Positions 16,950-26,001 of a DNA stretch of 64,000 nucleotides are shown here, one piece after another. The notes beneath the pieces were generated by a model. The model saw only the letters and a program-made list of their open reading frames with translations, did not search any database and was not told the DNA's origin. Source of the stretch: an uncultured Kiritimatiellota bacterium. GTDB taxonomy: Bacteria > Verrucomicrobiota > Kiritimatiellia > RFP12 > DVOR01. The position numbers and the translations under genes are program-made. Positions within the stretch are counted from its first letter, which is position 1; the number at the start of each line of letters is the position of its first letter. The DNA lies in NCBI GenBank assembly GCA_944389565.1, contig CALXMV010000008.1, positions 1-64,000 on the forward strand. Direction: 5' to 3'.

Positions 16950-19565
16950 ATGAAGAAGACTGCATTTTTCGGAAAGACGATCGCCTTGGCGGCGTTGCTG
17001 GGCGCGGCGGCGTGCTCGTCCCCGGACGTCGCCCCGGTGGATGCCGACGCGCGGGATCAGGCGGAGACGATCCTCAGGCGGCTGACGCTGGAGGAGAAGG
17101 TGGCGCTGACGCACGGCGACTCCACGATGGCCGTGGCCGCGAACCCCGAAAAAGGCATCCCCACCCGGTTCGTCATGCACGACGGCCCCCACACCGTGCG
17201 CGCCGACGTGCGGGAGGAATCCTTCGCCTACCTGCGCCCGGCGGATGACTACTCGGACGCGGCGACGGTCTTCCCCGCCGGCTCCGCGCTCGCCGCCACG
17301 TGGGACACGGATTTGGCGCGACGGTTCGGCGAGGCTTTGGGCGAGGAGGCCCGCGCCCGCGGCAAGGACATGCTGCTCGGCCCAGGCGTGAACATCGCGC
17401 GCACGCCCCTCTGCGGCCGAAACTGGGAGTACATGGGCGAGGATCCCTGCCTCGCCGCGCGGATGGTCGTGCCCGTGGTGCGCGGCCTGCAGTCGCGCGA
17501 CGTGGCCGCCTGCGTCAAGCATTTCGCCGTGAACAACCAGGAGCGCGACCGCCTGCGCCTTGACGCGCGCCCCGACGCCCGCACCCTCCGCGAGATTTAC
17601 CTGCCGGCCTTCGAGGCCGCCGTGAAGCAGGGTGGCGCGCTCGCCATCATGAACGCCTACAACAAACTGTATGGCGATTATTGCAGCGACAGCGACCTCC
17701 TCAACAATCGGATCCTCAAGGGCGAGTGGGCCTTCCCCGGCCTGGTCGTCTCCGACTGGGGGAGCATCCGCAACACCGTCGGCGCCGCGAACGGCGGTTC
17801 CGACCTGGAGATGAACGCCGGCCGCGCCATCCGTTACTTCAAGCAGCCGCTGATCGACGCCGTGCGCGAGGGGAAGGTCCCCGAATCGCGCGTGGACGAC
17901 ATGGCCCGCCGCGTCCTCTACGTGCAGGCCAAGCTCCACAAACTTGATGGCAAGCGGCGGGCGGAGGGCTCCATCAACACCCCCGCGCACCAGGCCGTCG
18001 CCCGCGAGATCGCCGCCGACAGCGTCGTGCTGCTGAAGAACGACGCCGAGATCCTCCCCCTCGACGCCAAGGCGCTCAGGGAGATCGTCGTGGTGGGGCG
18101 CCTCGCCGACACGGGGCTTTGCCGCCTCGGCTGGTCCGCCGAGGGCAAACCGCCCTACGAGACAACCCTCGTGGAGGGGCTCCGCGCCGCGCTCCCCAAG
18201 GCCAAGATCGTCTATCGCCCCTTCCCCAAGCATCGCGTGAGCGTCGCCCCCCTGCCCGATGCCTGCCTGGTCACCGAGAACCCTGACACCACCGTGACCG
18301 TCGGCATGGTCGACCGCGGGTGGCATTGGGAACGCTTCGCCAACGATGCCCTGCGCGGCGCCCCCGCCGCCCGCGGCTTCACGCGCGCCCCCGCCCTCTC
18401 CGAGGCCGACGCCAAGGGCACCGACTTCTCCATGCGCTGGCGTACTCGTTTCCGTGCGCCCGAGAGCGGCGAGTATCTCTTCGCCGCCACGTGCGACGAC
18501 GGCGCGCGCGTCCTGCTCGACGGCCGCCCCCTGATCGACGCGTGGGGCGACAGCGAGGCGCACACCGTCACCGGGCGCGCCACCCTCCGGGCCGGCACGG
18601 AGCACGACCTCACCGTCGAATACCGCCAGGCCCAGGGCGAGGCTGTCTTCGCCTTCGGGTGGCGCCGTCCCTCCGAGGCCGGCGCCGATTACGGCGAGCT
18701 GCGCGCGCTCGCCAAGAAGGCCGACGCGGTCATCCTCATGACCGGCAACGGCAAGGGGCATGGCCGCGCCTTGGAGTGCGAGGCCGGGGACCGCCCCGAC
18801 CTTTCCCTCCTGCCGGAGGACGACGCGGGCATCGCCGCGCTCCTGGGCGTCAATCCCCGCACCGTCGTGATCGTCCAGTCCGGCTCGCCCGTCGCCATGC
18901 CGTGGGCCGACCGTGCGCCGACCATCCTGCAGCACAGCTTCCTGGGGCAGGAGAGCGGCTCCGCCGTGGCCGACGTGCTCCTCGGCGTGCGCGAGCCCGG
19001 CGGCCGCCTCATCCACACCTGGCCCGAGCGCCTTGCCGACACCGCGCCCTTCGCGCTCGACGACCATGACCCTCTCGTCGTCCACCACAAGGAGGGCATC
19101 CTCGTGGGCTATCGCTGGTTCGACGCCAAGGACATCGCGCCGCGCTTCCCCTTCGGTTACGGCCTGGGCTACACCTCCTTCATCATCGGCGAGCCCGACG
19201 CGATGGTCGAGGGCGACCGCGTCACCGTCCGCGTGCCGGTCACCAACGCGGGCAGGCGCGCCGGTTCCGTCGTGGTGCAGCTCTACGTCGAGCCGCCCGC
19301 CGACAGCGCGGTCGTGCGCGCGCCGCGCCAGCTCGCCGCCTTCGCCAAGGAGCGCTTGGAGCCGGGCGAGACGCGGAGCGTCTGGCTCTCCCTCGGCCCC
19401 CGCGCCTTCGCGTGGTGGGATGAGGCCCTGCCCGGGTGGCGCCATGAGGCCGGCACCTTCACCCTTGCCGTCGGCCAGAGCTCCCGCGACCTGCCCCATC
19501 GCCTGCCGGTGACGCTCCCCGCCTGGGAGCGGCCGGTCCCGCGCCCCGAGGCGGCGAAACCCTGA
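16950..19565 (+). CDS. GH3 beta-glycosidase with PA14 domain
   Basis: A retaining exo-beta-glycosidase, probably a beta-glucosidase, exported to the periplasm or outer surface. The 871-residue protein starts with a signal peptide ending near ALLGAAAC, a weak lipobox. It has the GH3 barrel with KHFAVNNQE and the nucleophile D269 in VVSDWG, then the second alpha/beta domain. A PA14 domain is inserted at about 480-580 (ATCDDGARVLLDG is typical), as in enzymes where PA14 shapes substrate choice. A C-terminal fibronectin-like domain follows. The ATG at 16950 is preceded by AGAAGGAG. It is monocistronic. Confidence 0.93.
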   Translation: MKKTAFFGKTIALAALLGAAACSSPDVAPVDADARDQAETILRRLTLEEKVALTHGDSTMAVAANPEKGIPTRFVMHDGPHTVRADVREESFAYLRPADDYSDAATVFPAGSALAATWDTDLARRFGEALGEEARARGKDMLLGPGVNIARTPLCGRNWEYMGEDPCLAARMVVPVVRGLQSRDVAACVKHFAVNNQERDRLRLDARPDARTLREIYLPAFEAAVKQGGALAIMNAYNKLYGDYCSDSDLLNNRILKGEWAFPGLVVSDWGSIRNTVGAANGGSDLEMNAGRAIRYFKQPLIDAVREGKVPESRVDDMARRVLYVQAKLHKLDGKRRAEGSINTPAHQAVAREIAADSVVLLKNDAEILPLDAKALREIVVVGRLADTGLCRLGWSAEGKPPYETTLVEGLRAALPKAKIVYRPFPKHRVSVAPLPDACLVTENPDTTVTVGMVDRGWHWERFANDALRGAPAARGFTRAPALSEADAKGTDFSMRWRTRFRAPESGEYLFAATCDDGARVLLDGRPLIDAWGDSEAHTVTGRATLRAGTEHDLTVEYRQAQGEAVFAFGWRRPSEAGADYGELRALAKKADAVILMTGNGKGHGRALECEAGDRPDLSLLPEDDAGIAALLGVNPRTVVIVQSGSPVAMPWADRAPTILQHSFLGQESGSAVADVLLGVREPGGRLIHTWPERLADTAPFALDDHDPLVVHHKEGILVGYRWFDAKDIAPRFPFGYGLGYTSFIIGEPDAMVEGDRVTVRVPVTNAGRRAGSVVVQLYVEPPADSAVVRAPRQLAAFAKERLEPGETRSVWLSLGPRAFAWWDEALPGWRHEAGTFTLAVGQSSRDLPHRLPVTLPAWERPVPRPEAAKP

Positions 19566-19575
19566 GGGCCCGCCC

Positions 19576-19619
19576 CAAAAAGCCCCCGGCGTCCATCTCG
19601 GACGCCGGGGGCTTTTTTT
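19576..19619. terminator. Bidirectional terminator between the GH3 and pyrophosphatase genes
   Basis: A stem of about 13 bp (19581-19594 with 19600-19612) is flanked by AAAA on the left and seven T on the right, so it can stop transcription from both converging genes. Confidence 0.93.
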
Positions 19620-19641
19620 GTGCTGGGCGTCGCCGCCGCGG

Positions 19642-21294
19642 TCAGGCGAGGAGTTCGAGGAGGAGGGGGAGGAGCTGCTTCTTGCGGGACATGATGCCCT
19701 TGCAGAGGAAGGTGTTGTCGCCGGCGTATTTGGGGAAGGGGATTTTGTCGATGAAGCGGGGGTCGCCGGCGATGAGGAGGATGGAGTTGAGGGCGGTGAT
19801 GTCGGTGACCATGAGGGCGGCGAAGAGGAGGCGGCGGGCTTTGGCCTGGGCGCCGAGTGCGGCGAGGAGGTCGGGGAGGCGTTCGCGGAGCTCGTCGGCG
19901 GTGCCGATCTCGATCTGGGCGACGGAGAAGTCGGCGCCCCGCTCGGCGTAGTCCTTGGAGTCCATGGTGAGGATACGGTCGGTGGGGAGGTCGGCGATGC
20001 GGGAGGCGTGGGAGAAGATGTCGTGGGCGAGGTCGGCGACCTCGAGGTTGAGGAGGCCGGCGAGGTATTCGGCCATGTCGCGGTCGACGTCGGTGGTGGT
20101 GGGGGAGCGGAGGGCGAGGGTGTCGGTGATGATGGCGGAGAGGAGGAGTCCGGCGATGGCGGGGGAGAGGGTGGCCTTGCGTTCTTGGTAGAGGCAGGCG
20201 ACGACGGTGGCGGTGGAGCCGACGGTGCGGTTGATGAAGTCGATGGGGTCGTGGGTGGGGAAGTTGCCGAGCTTGTGGTGGTCGATGATCTCGACGACGC
20301 GGAATTGGTCGAGGCCCTCGACGGCGAGGGAGAGCTCGTTGTGGTCGACCATGATGACGTCGAGGTTGGGCTGGCGGTAGAGGTCGCGCTCGTTGATGAC
20401 GCCGACGACGTGCCCCTTGGCGTCGACGACGGGGAGGGAGCGGGCGGGGGAGTGCTGGACGGCGGGGAGGGCGTCGCGCACGAGGTCGTCGGGGAGGACG
20501 GGCTTGACGCTGGCGGCGTTGAGGGCGCCGACGGGCATGGAGTAGAGGGTGAGGTAGACGGTGGAGGCGATGTCGTAGGGGGAGATGAGGACGGAGATTC
20601 GGGCGTCGGCGGCGCGCTGGTAGAAGTCCTTGGAGAGGGGGAGGCCGGAGGTGAGGACGATGGCGCGGACTTTGTGGGAGATGCAGAGCTCGAGGATGGA
20701 GGCGCGGTTCTCGACGAGGGCGATGGCGTTGGTGGGGAGCTCGGTCTTGAGGACCTGCTCGAAGGCGGCGGCGGTGGAGCCGGCGACGAGGAGGCGGCTT
20801 TTGACGACGGTGTCGGCGTCGAAGGTGAGGAGGGGCTGGGCGCGGAGGGTGCGCGCCAGGAGGCTGACGCTGGTGGGGATGATGGCCTTGCGGTGGGGGT
20901 CGGTCTTGTGGACGATGTTCTCGGTGAAGGTGTTGTGGGTGAGGAAGGCCTGGTAGTAGCCGTCCTTGTCGACGACGGGGATGGCCTGGAGGCGGTTTTT
21001 GTCCATCAGCTCGAGGGCGTCCCAGAGCGCGGTGTCGGCGGAGACGGTGATGGGCGCGCCCTCGGCGAGGCAGTGGGTGACCTTGGGGAGGAGGTCGGGG
21101 ACGAGGCGGGGGGCCTCGACGCCGAAGCGGCGGAGGATGTATTCCGTCTGTGGGGTGAGGTGGCCGGCGCGGGCGGGCGCGCAACGGGCCCACCCCTGCT
21201 GGCGCTTGAGCTCGGCGTAGGCGATGGCGGAGACGACGGAGTCGGTGTCGGGGTTGCGGTGGCCGATGACGATGGTGGGGCGATTGTGTTCCAT
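19642..21294 (-). CDS. ppaC: Manganese-dependent inorganic pyrophosphatase (family II) with CBS and DRTGG domains
   Basis: It hydrolyses pyrophosphate to drive biosynthesis. The 550-residue protein is much longer than the basic 310-residue form. The DHH core is split: the N-terminal GHRNPDTDS is followed by an inserted CBS pair (about 70-125 and 245-300) that brackets a DRTGG-like region. The core then resumes with VDHNE, DHHK and a DHHA2 domain ending in SRKKQLLP. In such enzymes adenine nucleotides binding CBS control activity. It begins 4 bases after the fmt stop in the DUF2723-fmt-ppaC operon. The pathway link within the operon is unclear. Confidence 0.93.
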   Translation of the reverse strand: MEHNRPTIVIGHRNPDTDSVVSAIAYAELKRQQGWARCAPARAGHLTPQTEYILRRFGVEAPRLVPDLLPKVTHCLAEGAPITVSADTALWDALELMDKNRLQAIPVVDKDGYYQAFLTHNTFTENIVHKTDPHRKAIIPTSVSLLARTLRAQPLLTFDADTVVKSRLLVAGSTAAAFEQVLKTELPTNAIALVENRASILELCISHKVRAIVLTSGLPLSKDFYQRAADARISVLISPYDIASTVYLTLYSMPVGALNAASVKPVLPDDLVRDALPAVQHSPARSLPVVDAKGHVVGVINERDLYRQPNLDVIMVDHNELSLAVEGLDQFRVVEIIDHHKLGNFPTHDPIDFINRTVGSTATVVACLYQERKATLSPAIAGLLLSAIITDTLALRSPTTTDVDRDMAEYLAGLLNLEVADLAHDIFSHASRIADLPTDRILTMDSKDYAERGADFSVAQIEIGTADELRERLPDLLAALGAQAKARRLLFAALMVTDITALNSILLIAGDPRFIDKIPFPKYAGDNTFLCKGIMSRKKQLLPLLLELLA

Positions 21295-21298
21295 GGGG

Positions 21299-22315
21299 TC
21301 AGCTTTCGCGGGAGAAGGCGACGGGGGGCTTGGCGACGGGCGCGGGCGGGGTGTGGAAGACCTCGCCCGGGGCGAGGGCGCGGCCGCAAAGCCAGGCCGC
21401 GACGTCCATCGGCTTGCCGCCCTCGAGCTGGACGCGCAGGAGGCGGAGCGCCCCGTCGGCGGTTTTGACGACGATGCCGCCCTTGTCGGCGGAGAGGATG
21501 GTGCCGGGGGGGATGTCGGCTTGGTCGATGGGGAGGGGCTCGGCGGTGGCGGCGAGGATCTTGAGCATCCGCCCGGCCTCGCGGGTGCCTTGGGGCATGT
21601 AGGTGAAGCAGGAGGGCCAGGGGGTGTAGGCGCGGAGTTTGCGGAGGTCGAGCGCGGTGGGGTCGGTCCAATGCAGCAGGCCGTCGGCCTTGCGGATCTT
21701 GTAGGCCATCGTGACCTGCGCGGGGTCCTGCGGCGTGGCGCGGATCTTGAAGTAGGCCCAGCGGGGGAGGACGCGGACGAGCAGGTCGGCGCCGAGATCG
21801 GCCAGGCGGTCGTGGAGCGATTCGAGGGTGTCGTCGTCGCGGATGGGGGTCTCGACCGTGTCGAGGATGGGGCCCGAATCCATCCCCTCGTCCATCAGCA
21901 TGGCGGTGGCGCCGGTGACCGCGTCGCCATGGAGGAGCGCGGCATGGATGGGCGAGGCGCCGCGGTAGCGCGGCAGGAGCGAGAGGTGGATGTTGATGCA
22001 GCCCAGGGTGGGGATGTCGAGGAGGCGGCGGCTGAGGAACTGCCCGTAGGCGACCACGACGATGACGTCGGGCAGCCAGGCGGCGATCTGCGCCAGGCTC
22101 TCGGGGGTGTTCACCTTCTCGGGGGTGAGGCAGGGGATGCCCACGGCGTCGACGAACGCCTTGCAGGCGCAGGGCGTGAGGCGCTTGCTCCGCCCCGCGG
22201 GCTTGTCGGGCTGGGTCACGCAGCCGACGACCCGCACGGTGTCGCGCTCACGTGTGAGCCGTTCGAGGATGGTGGCCGAGAGGTCGGCCGAGCCCATGAA
22301 GACCACGCGTATCAT
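21299..22315 (-). CDS. fmt: Methionyl-tRNA formyltransferase
   Basis: Fmt formylates initiator Met-tRNA using 10-formyl-tetrahydrofolate. The 338-residue protein has family length. The N-terminal Rossmann domain begins VVFMGSADLSA, the folate-site motif is INIHLSLLPRYRGASPI, and DEGMDSGPIL follows. An OB-fold C-terminal domain ends around APGEVF. The start ATG at 22315 overlaps the stop of the upstream gene (ATGA), so the two are translationally coupled. No def gene is adjacent, although the fmt-def pairing is common in bacteria. Confidence 0.97.
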   Translation of the reverse strand: MIRVVFMGSADLSATILERLTRERDTVRVVGCVTQPDKPAGRSKRLTPCACKAFVDAVGIPCLTPEKVNTPESLAQIAAWLPDVIVVVAYGQFLSRRLLDIPTLGCINIHLSLLPRYRGASPIHAALLHGDAVTGATAMLMDEGMDSGPILDTVETPIRDDDTLESLHDRLADLGADLLVRVLPRWAYFKIRATPQDPAQVTMAYKIRKADGLLHWTDPTALDLRKLRAYTPWPSCFTYMPQGTREAGRMLKILAATAEPLPIDQADIPPGTILSADKGGIVVKTADGALRLLRVQLEGGKPMDVAAWLCGRALAPGEVFHTPPAPVAKPPVAFSRES

Positions 22316-25300
22316 CGCGGCGCTCCTTTCCGCGGGGTATGCCGCCGCGCCAAACGCAGGAAGATCTCCGCCACGGCGGGATCGCCCCGGATCAGGTCCG
22401 ACGCGCCGAAGCGCACCGCCGAACGCATACATTCGTAGGCGCGCGCCTCGTCGCCCAGACCGTAATAATAGAGGGCCACGCCCAGCCAGACGCGCCCGGA
22501 TTCCGGGTCGCGGGCGAGCGCCGCCTGGAAGAGGCGCAACGCCAGGGCGTTGTCGCCGCACGTCTGCGCCAGGCCGCCGCACGCCACCAGCTCGTCGGCG
22601 GCGAAGGCGCCCCACGCGGCCTCCGGCACGCGGCGCAGGAGCGCGAGGGCCGAGGCGTCGCGGCGGAGGCGCTGGAGCGCGAGGCACCCCCTGAGCGCCT
22701 CGCCGGCGGTGAGGTCGCCCGCCGTGACGACCTGCTCCCAGTAGGCGATCGCCTGCGGCTCCATCCCCAATTCCTCGCAGGCCTCGGCGATGGCGCACAT
22801 ATCGGCGGTGGTGGCGGTCCTGGCGCGGATCCGCGCCAGACGCTCGGTGTAGACGGCGTGGGCCTTGGCGAGCGACCCGATGTGCCCGAGCAGGTAGCGC
22901 GCGCGGTCGTTTGCGGGGTCGGCCCGCAGGTAGCCGCGCAGGAGGCGGAGCGCGTCGTCGAAGCGCGAGGCGGGGATGAGGACGTCTCGGACGGCGCGCA
23001 GGAGCACCTCGGGCGAGAGCGGGTAGAGCGCGGCGGCCTCGCGGTAGGCGCGGGCGGCGGCCTCCTTCATGCCCGCGCGGGCGTAGATCCCGGCGATGCC
23101 GAGGCGGAGCTTGGAGAAGGATTTCCGCGCGGCGAAGTCGCGGCGGTAGGCCCGGCGGGCGAGGAGGCGGCGGCTCATCCAGTCCCAGAAGTCGCCGTCG
23201 CGCGGGGCGAGGGCGTCGAGGCGGGCGGGCTCCCCGTCGCGGCGCAGGCGCATGGCCAGGCCGGCGGGCTCCAGGAGCGGGGACATCCACGGGATGGGGT
23301 AGCTCTCCTCGACGTAGAAGCCCACGCCCGGGTTGTTGTCGAAGATCTGCCGCGCCAGCTCGGCGTTCACGTCCATCACCGCGCCGGAGCCTGAGATCTG
23401 GATGCGGCCGTTGACCTCGGTGATCGCGCCGGAGGTGTCGCGCGCGCCGGAACGCACGGCCTCGACGTAGTCGGCGAAGGCCGTGCGCACGCCGTCGGCG
23501 GTGGGGAGCCAGAGGTCGGCGCCGTAAAGGTCGCGCTCCACGTTCATGTAGGTGGGGTCGGCGAGGGCGTTCTGCGTGAGCACGCGCACGTCGGGGCGGA
23601 AACCCACGGCGTGGACGATGTAGGTGGGGACGAAGCGGCCTGGGTCGGTGCCGCCGAAGAAGACGGCGCGCGCCTCCATGGGCGGCGGCCAGAAGGGGTC
23701 GGGGAGCGGCTCCTCGTCCGGGTCGAGCTCCGCGCGGATCGTCGGCGCGCCGCCGATCATGTACGCGCCGAACTGCCACCCGAAGTCATGCCCCGTCTGC
23801 TCCGCGGCGCCCATCTCGCGGATCAGGCGCGCGCTCAGGGCGTTCTCGGCCACGGGCGCGAGCGGCACGGCGCACGCCACGGCCAGCGCCGCGGCCCGCG
23901 CCCAGCGGCGCCGCGCCGCGAGCGTCAGGAGGAAGATCAGCCCGTAGCCGACCCACAGGGCGAAGACGCCGTGCGAGGAGATGAACTTGACCTTCTGGAT
24001 GAAGCCGTCCTGCAGATCCCCCGAGGGGTTGGCCAGCGCCACCAGAAGCGCCGACATCACCAGGAAGAAGCCCCCCGTGCACGCCAGCCAGGCCACGGCC
24101 GCCCACCGCCGGCGCCGTGCCACGCACCACGCCAGCGCGCCCGTCCCGGCCGCCGCCAAGGCCACCACCGGCCAGGCGAACTGCAGGCGCAGGTCACGCA
24201 CGTACCCGCCCAGCTGCTCCAGGTACCGCGCCGAGAAGAAGGAGGAGGGCGCGATCGCCTCGTACTGCCCGCGCGAGAGCGCGTGCTTGAAGCCCTCCCA
24301 CGTCCGCGCGTACCCCCAGTTCATCGCCGGGTTCGCGTCGGAGGCCAGCGGCATGTAGGCGTAGACCGAGACGCCCGCCGCCGCCGCGAGGGTCGTCAGC
24401 GCCGCGCACCGCCCCTCCGGCAGCAACCGCCACGCCAGGGCCAGCACGGCCAGCGCCCAGACGATCGGCCACCAGAACCACCACAGATTCGGATCCGTTA
24501 GCCCGAGGAGCAGCCCCTGCTGCAGGAGCGCGAGCGCCGCCGCCTGCACGCCCGTCACCGCCGCCGCGAAGCGCCGCGCCGAGGCCTCCCCCCGGCAGAT
24601 CGCCCACAGCACGCCCAACGCCGCCGCGTGCGCCCCCCACGCCCGCCAGAAAGGATACAGCGTCCCCACGAAGTCCGCCGGCGGCCCCGCCGTCTGCGTC
24701 AGCCCCGACCACGCGAGCAACCCCGCCGCGCCGGCCGCCGGGATCGCCGCCCAGCGCCATCGCGCCCCGCCCCCCACGAGGCCGACCCACGCCGCCAGGA
24801 GCGCGCCGAGCGCGACGTAGAGCCACCCGGGGGCGAGCGCGGCGGGGAGCGCCTCCGGGCCCACCGCGCCCGGGCGCGCGATCACCGGCGCGCCGGGCGT
24901 CGAGAAGGCGTCCGCCGAGGGGAGCGCCCCCAGGGAGAGCAGGTAGGCCGTCAGCCCCAGGGGGATCGCCACCGCCACGAAGGCCAGCCCCAGCCGCCAA
25001 CGCCGCAGGAAGACCAGCGCCGCCATCGGCAGCGCCGCCAAAAGCAACACCTGATAGTTCGTCAGCCCCAGCCCGAAGACCAGCCCCAGCCACGCCAAGG
25101 TCGACGTCCGCGGGCGCGCCGCCCACTTGTAGGCCAAGAGCAGCGTCAGCGCCAAGAAGAGCGCCCCCAGCGCGTACACCTCCACGATCGCCGCCTGCGA
25201 CCACATCACCGGCGAGAAGGCGAAGGCCAGCGCCGCCGCCACCCCCGCCACGCAGGCCGCGCACTCCCCCCAAGCCTCCCCGCCGCGGGCCTCGCCCGCC

Positions 25301-25653
25301 GCCGCCACCGCCAGATCCCGCCCCGAGCGCGCCACCAGGAGCGCCGTCACCCCCGCCGCCAACGCCCCCGCCACCGCCGAGAAGAGCGCCACCGCCCACG
25401 CCGGGTTCGGCCATCCCCGCCACGTCACCCAATCGAAAAGCCTGCAGAAGACCCATGCCCCCATCGTCCACAGCGGATACCCCGGCGGGTGCGGCACCCC
25501 CAGCACGTCCGCCGCCGTCGCCAACTCCCCCGCGTCCTCCAGCCCCACCGAAGGCCCCAGCGAGAGCGCGTACACGGCAAAGGCCACCCCGGCCGCCACC
25601 CAGAAGGCCAGCCAATCCTTTTTGCCGAAAAATCGTTCTCCCTGTTCGCGCAT
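22312..25653 (-). CDS. DUF2723 integral membrane protein (GT-C-like), TPR-like tail
   Basis: DUF2723 proteins resemble protein O-mannosyltransferases (GT-C fold), using polyprenyl-linked sugars. The 1113-residue protein has an N-terminal segment with GLEDAGELATAA and the conserved GVPHPPGYPLW, which carries acidic residues on the first outer loop. About a dozen hydrophobic segments reach to about residue 600. A soluble C-terminal half (about 600-1113) ends in helix-turn repeats like TPR units (LARDPESGRVWLGVALYYYG). The start at 25653 was chosen because a strong -10 lies 7 bases upstream, excluding the in-frame start at 25692. No Shine-Dalgarno sequence is present, so the mRNA is probably leaderless. 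It heads the fmt operon. Confidence 0.8.
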   Translation of the reverse strand: MREQGERFFGKKDWLAFWVAAGVAFAVYALSLGPSVGLEDAGELATAADVLGVPHPPGYPLWTMGAWVFCRLFDWVTWRGWPNPAWAVALFSAVAGALAAGVTALLVARSGRDLAVAAAGEARGGEAWGECAACVAGVAAALAFAFSPVMWSQAAIVEVYALGALFLALTLLLAYKWAARPRTSTLAWLGLVFGLGLTNYQVLLLAALPMAALVFLRRWRLGLAFVAVAIPLGLTAYLLSLGALPSADAFSTPGAPVIARPGAVGPEALPAALAPGWLYVALGALLAAWVGLVGGGARWRWAAIPAAGAAGLLAWSGLTQTAGPPADFVGTLYPFWRAWGAHAAALGVLWAICRGEASARRFAAAVTGVQAAALALLQQGLLLGLTDPNLWWFWWPIVWALAVLALAWRLLPEGRCAALTTLAAAAGVSVYAYMPLASDANPAMNWGYARTWEGFKHALSRGQYEAIAPSSFFSARYLEQLGGYVRDLRLQFAWPVVALAAAGTGALAWCVARRRRWAAVAWLACTGGFFLVMSALLVALANPSGDLQDGFIQKVKFISSHGVFALWVGYGLIFLLTLAARRRWARAAALAVACAVPLAPVAENALSARLIREMGAAEQTGHDFGWQFGAYMIGGAPTIRAELDPDEEPLPDPFWPPPMEARAVFFGGTDPGRFVPTYIVHAVGFRPDVRVLTQNALADPTYMNVERDLYGADLWLPTADGVRTAFADYVEAVRSGARDTSGAITEVNGRIQISGSGAVMDVNAELARQIFDNNPGVGFYVEESYPIPWMSPLLEPAGLAMRLRRDGEPARLDALAPRDGDFWDWMSRRLLARRAYRRDFAARKSFSKLRLGIAGIYARAGMKEAAARAYREAAALYPLSPEVLLRAVRDVLIPASRFDDALRLLRGYLRADPANDRARYLLGHIGSLAKAHAVYTERLARIRARTATTADMCAIAEACEELGMEPQAIAYWEQVVTAGDLTAGEALRGCLALQRLRRDASALALLRRVPEAAWGAFAADELVACGGLAQTCGDNALALRLFQAALARDPESGRVWLGVALYYYGLGDEARAYECMRSAVRFGASDLIRGDPAVAEIFLRLARRHTPRKGAPR

Positions 25654-25660
25654 GGCGGCA

Positions 25661-25666
25661 AGTATA
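25661..25666 (-). promoter_or_regulatory. Promoter -10 of the DUF2723-fmt-ppaC operon
   Basis: On the minus strand TTTTTGGTATACT is an extended -10 whose last base is 7 bases before the ATG at 25653. This places the transcript start at or next to the start codon. Confidence 0.6.
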
Positions 25667-25692
25667 CCAAAAACCGCCCCGCGCGTCTCCAA

Positions 25693-25801
25693 ACCCTCCC
25701 GACTCTCGCCCCGAACCCCTTAGGGTTTTGCCTCAGACCCTTTAGGGTTTCGGGTCAGACCCCTTAGGGTTTCGCCCCGAACCCTCCGGTTTTGCCTCAT
25801 G
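25693..25801. repeat. Tandem 22-bp repeat array, locus B (5 units)
   Basis: Units begin at 25693, 25715, 25737, 25759 and 25781; the last is 21 bp. The middle three carry the palindromic core ACCC(C/T)TTAGGGTTT. The ends alternate between CGCCCCGA, GCCTCAG and CGGGTCAG. GGGTCAGACCC, spanning a unit boundary, is a second dyad. The array lies between the divergent DUF2723 and tRNA-Gln promoters, 27 bases from the DUF2723 -10. Confidence 0.87.
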
Positions 25802-25824
25802 CACGACATTTCCGAGAAAAGTGC

Positions 25825-25853
25825 TTGCGTCGGCGGGTGGGGTTTGCTATCAT
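25825..25853 (+). promoter_or_regulatory. Promoter of tRNA-Gln
   Basis: TTGCGT (25825-25830) is 17 bases from TATCAT (25848-25853), which is preceded by TGC as an extended -10. The tRNA starts 20 bases further on. Confidence 0.7.
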
Positions 25854-25873
25854 AGGCGCCGTTTTCACACGAT

Positions 25874-25947
25874 TGCCTCATGGTGTAACGGTAGCACAAC
25901 TGACTCTGGATCAGTTTGTCAAGGTTCGAATCCTTGTGAGGCAACCA
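25874..25947 (+). tRNA. tRNA-Gln (anticodon CUG)
   Basis: The acceptor stem TGCCTCA pairs with TGAGGCA. The anticodon stem ACTGA/TCAGT encloses the loop CTCTGGA with anticodon CTG, reading CAG. GGTTCGAAT forms the T loop, and CCA is encoded at 25945-25947. The D loop is short (71 bases without CCA), which is normal for some glutamine tRNAs. Confidence 0.96.
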
Positions 25948-25958
25948 TATGCGCAAGG

Positions 25959-25990
25959 GATTGTGGGGGTGACCTCGCAATCTTTTTTTT
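25959..25990 (+). terminator. Terminator of tRNA-Gln
   Basis: A 7-bp stem (GATTGTG with CGCAATC, one G-T pair) is followed by eight T. The ribosome binding site of the next gene begins immediately after the T run, so read-through transcripts would serve that gene. Confidence 0.8.
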
Positions 25991-26001
25991 GGAGAGGGCC
26001 G

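Noticed and set aside
25693-25801. CRISPR array
   Set aside because: Units are contiguous, 22 bp and degenerate, with no spacers and no cas genes.
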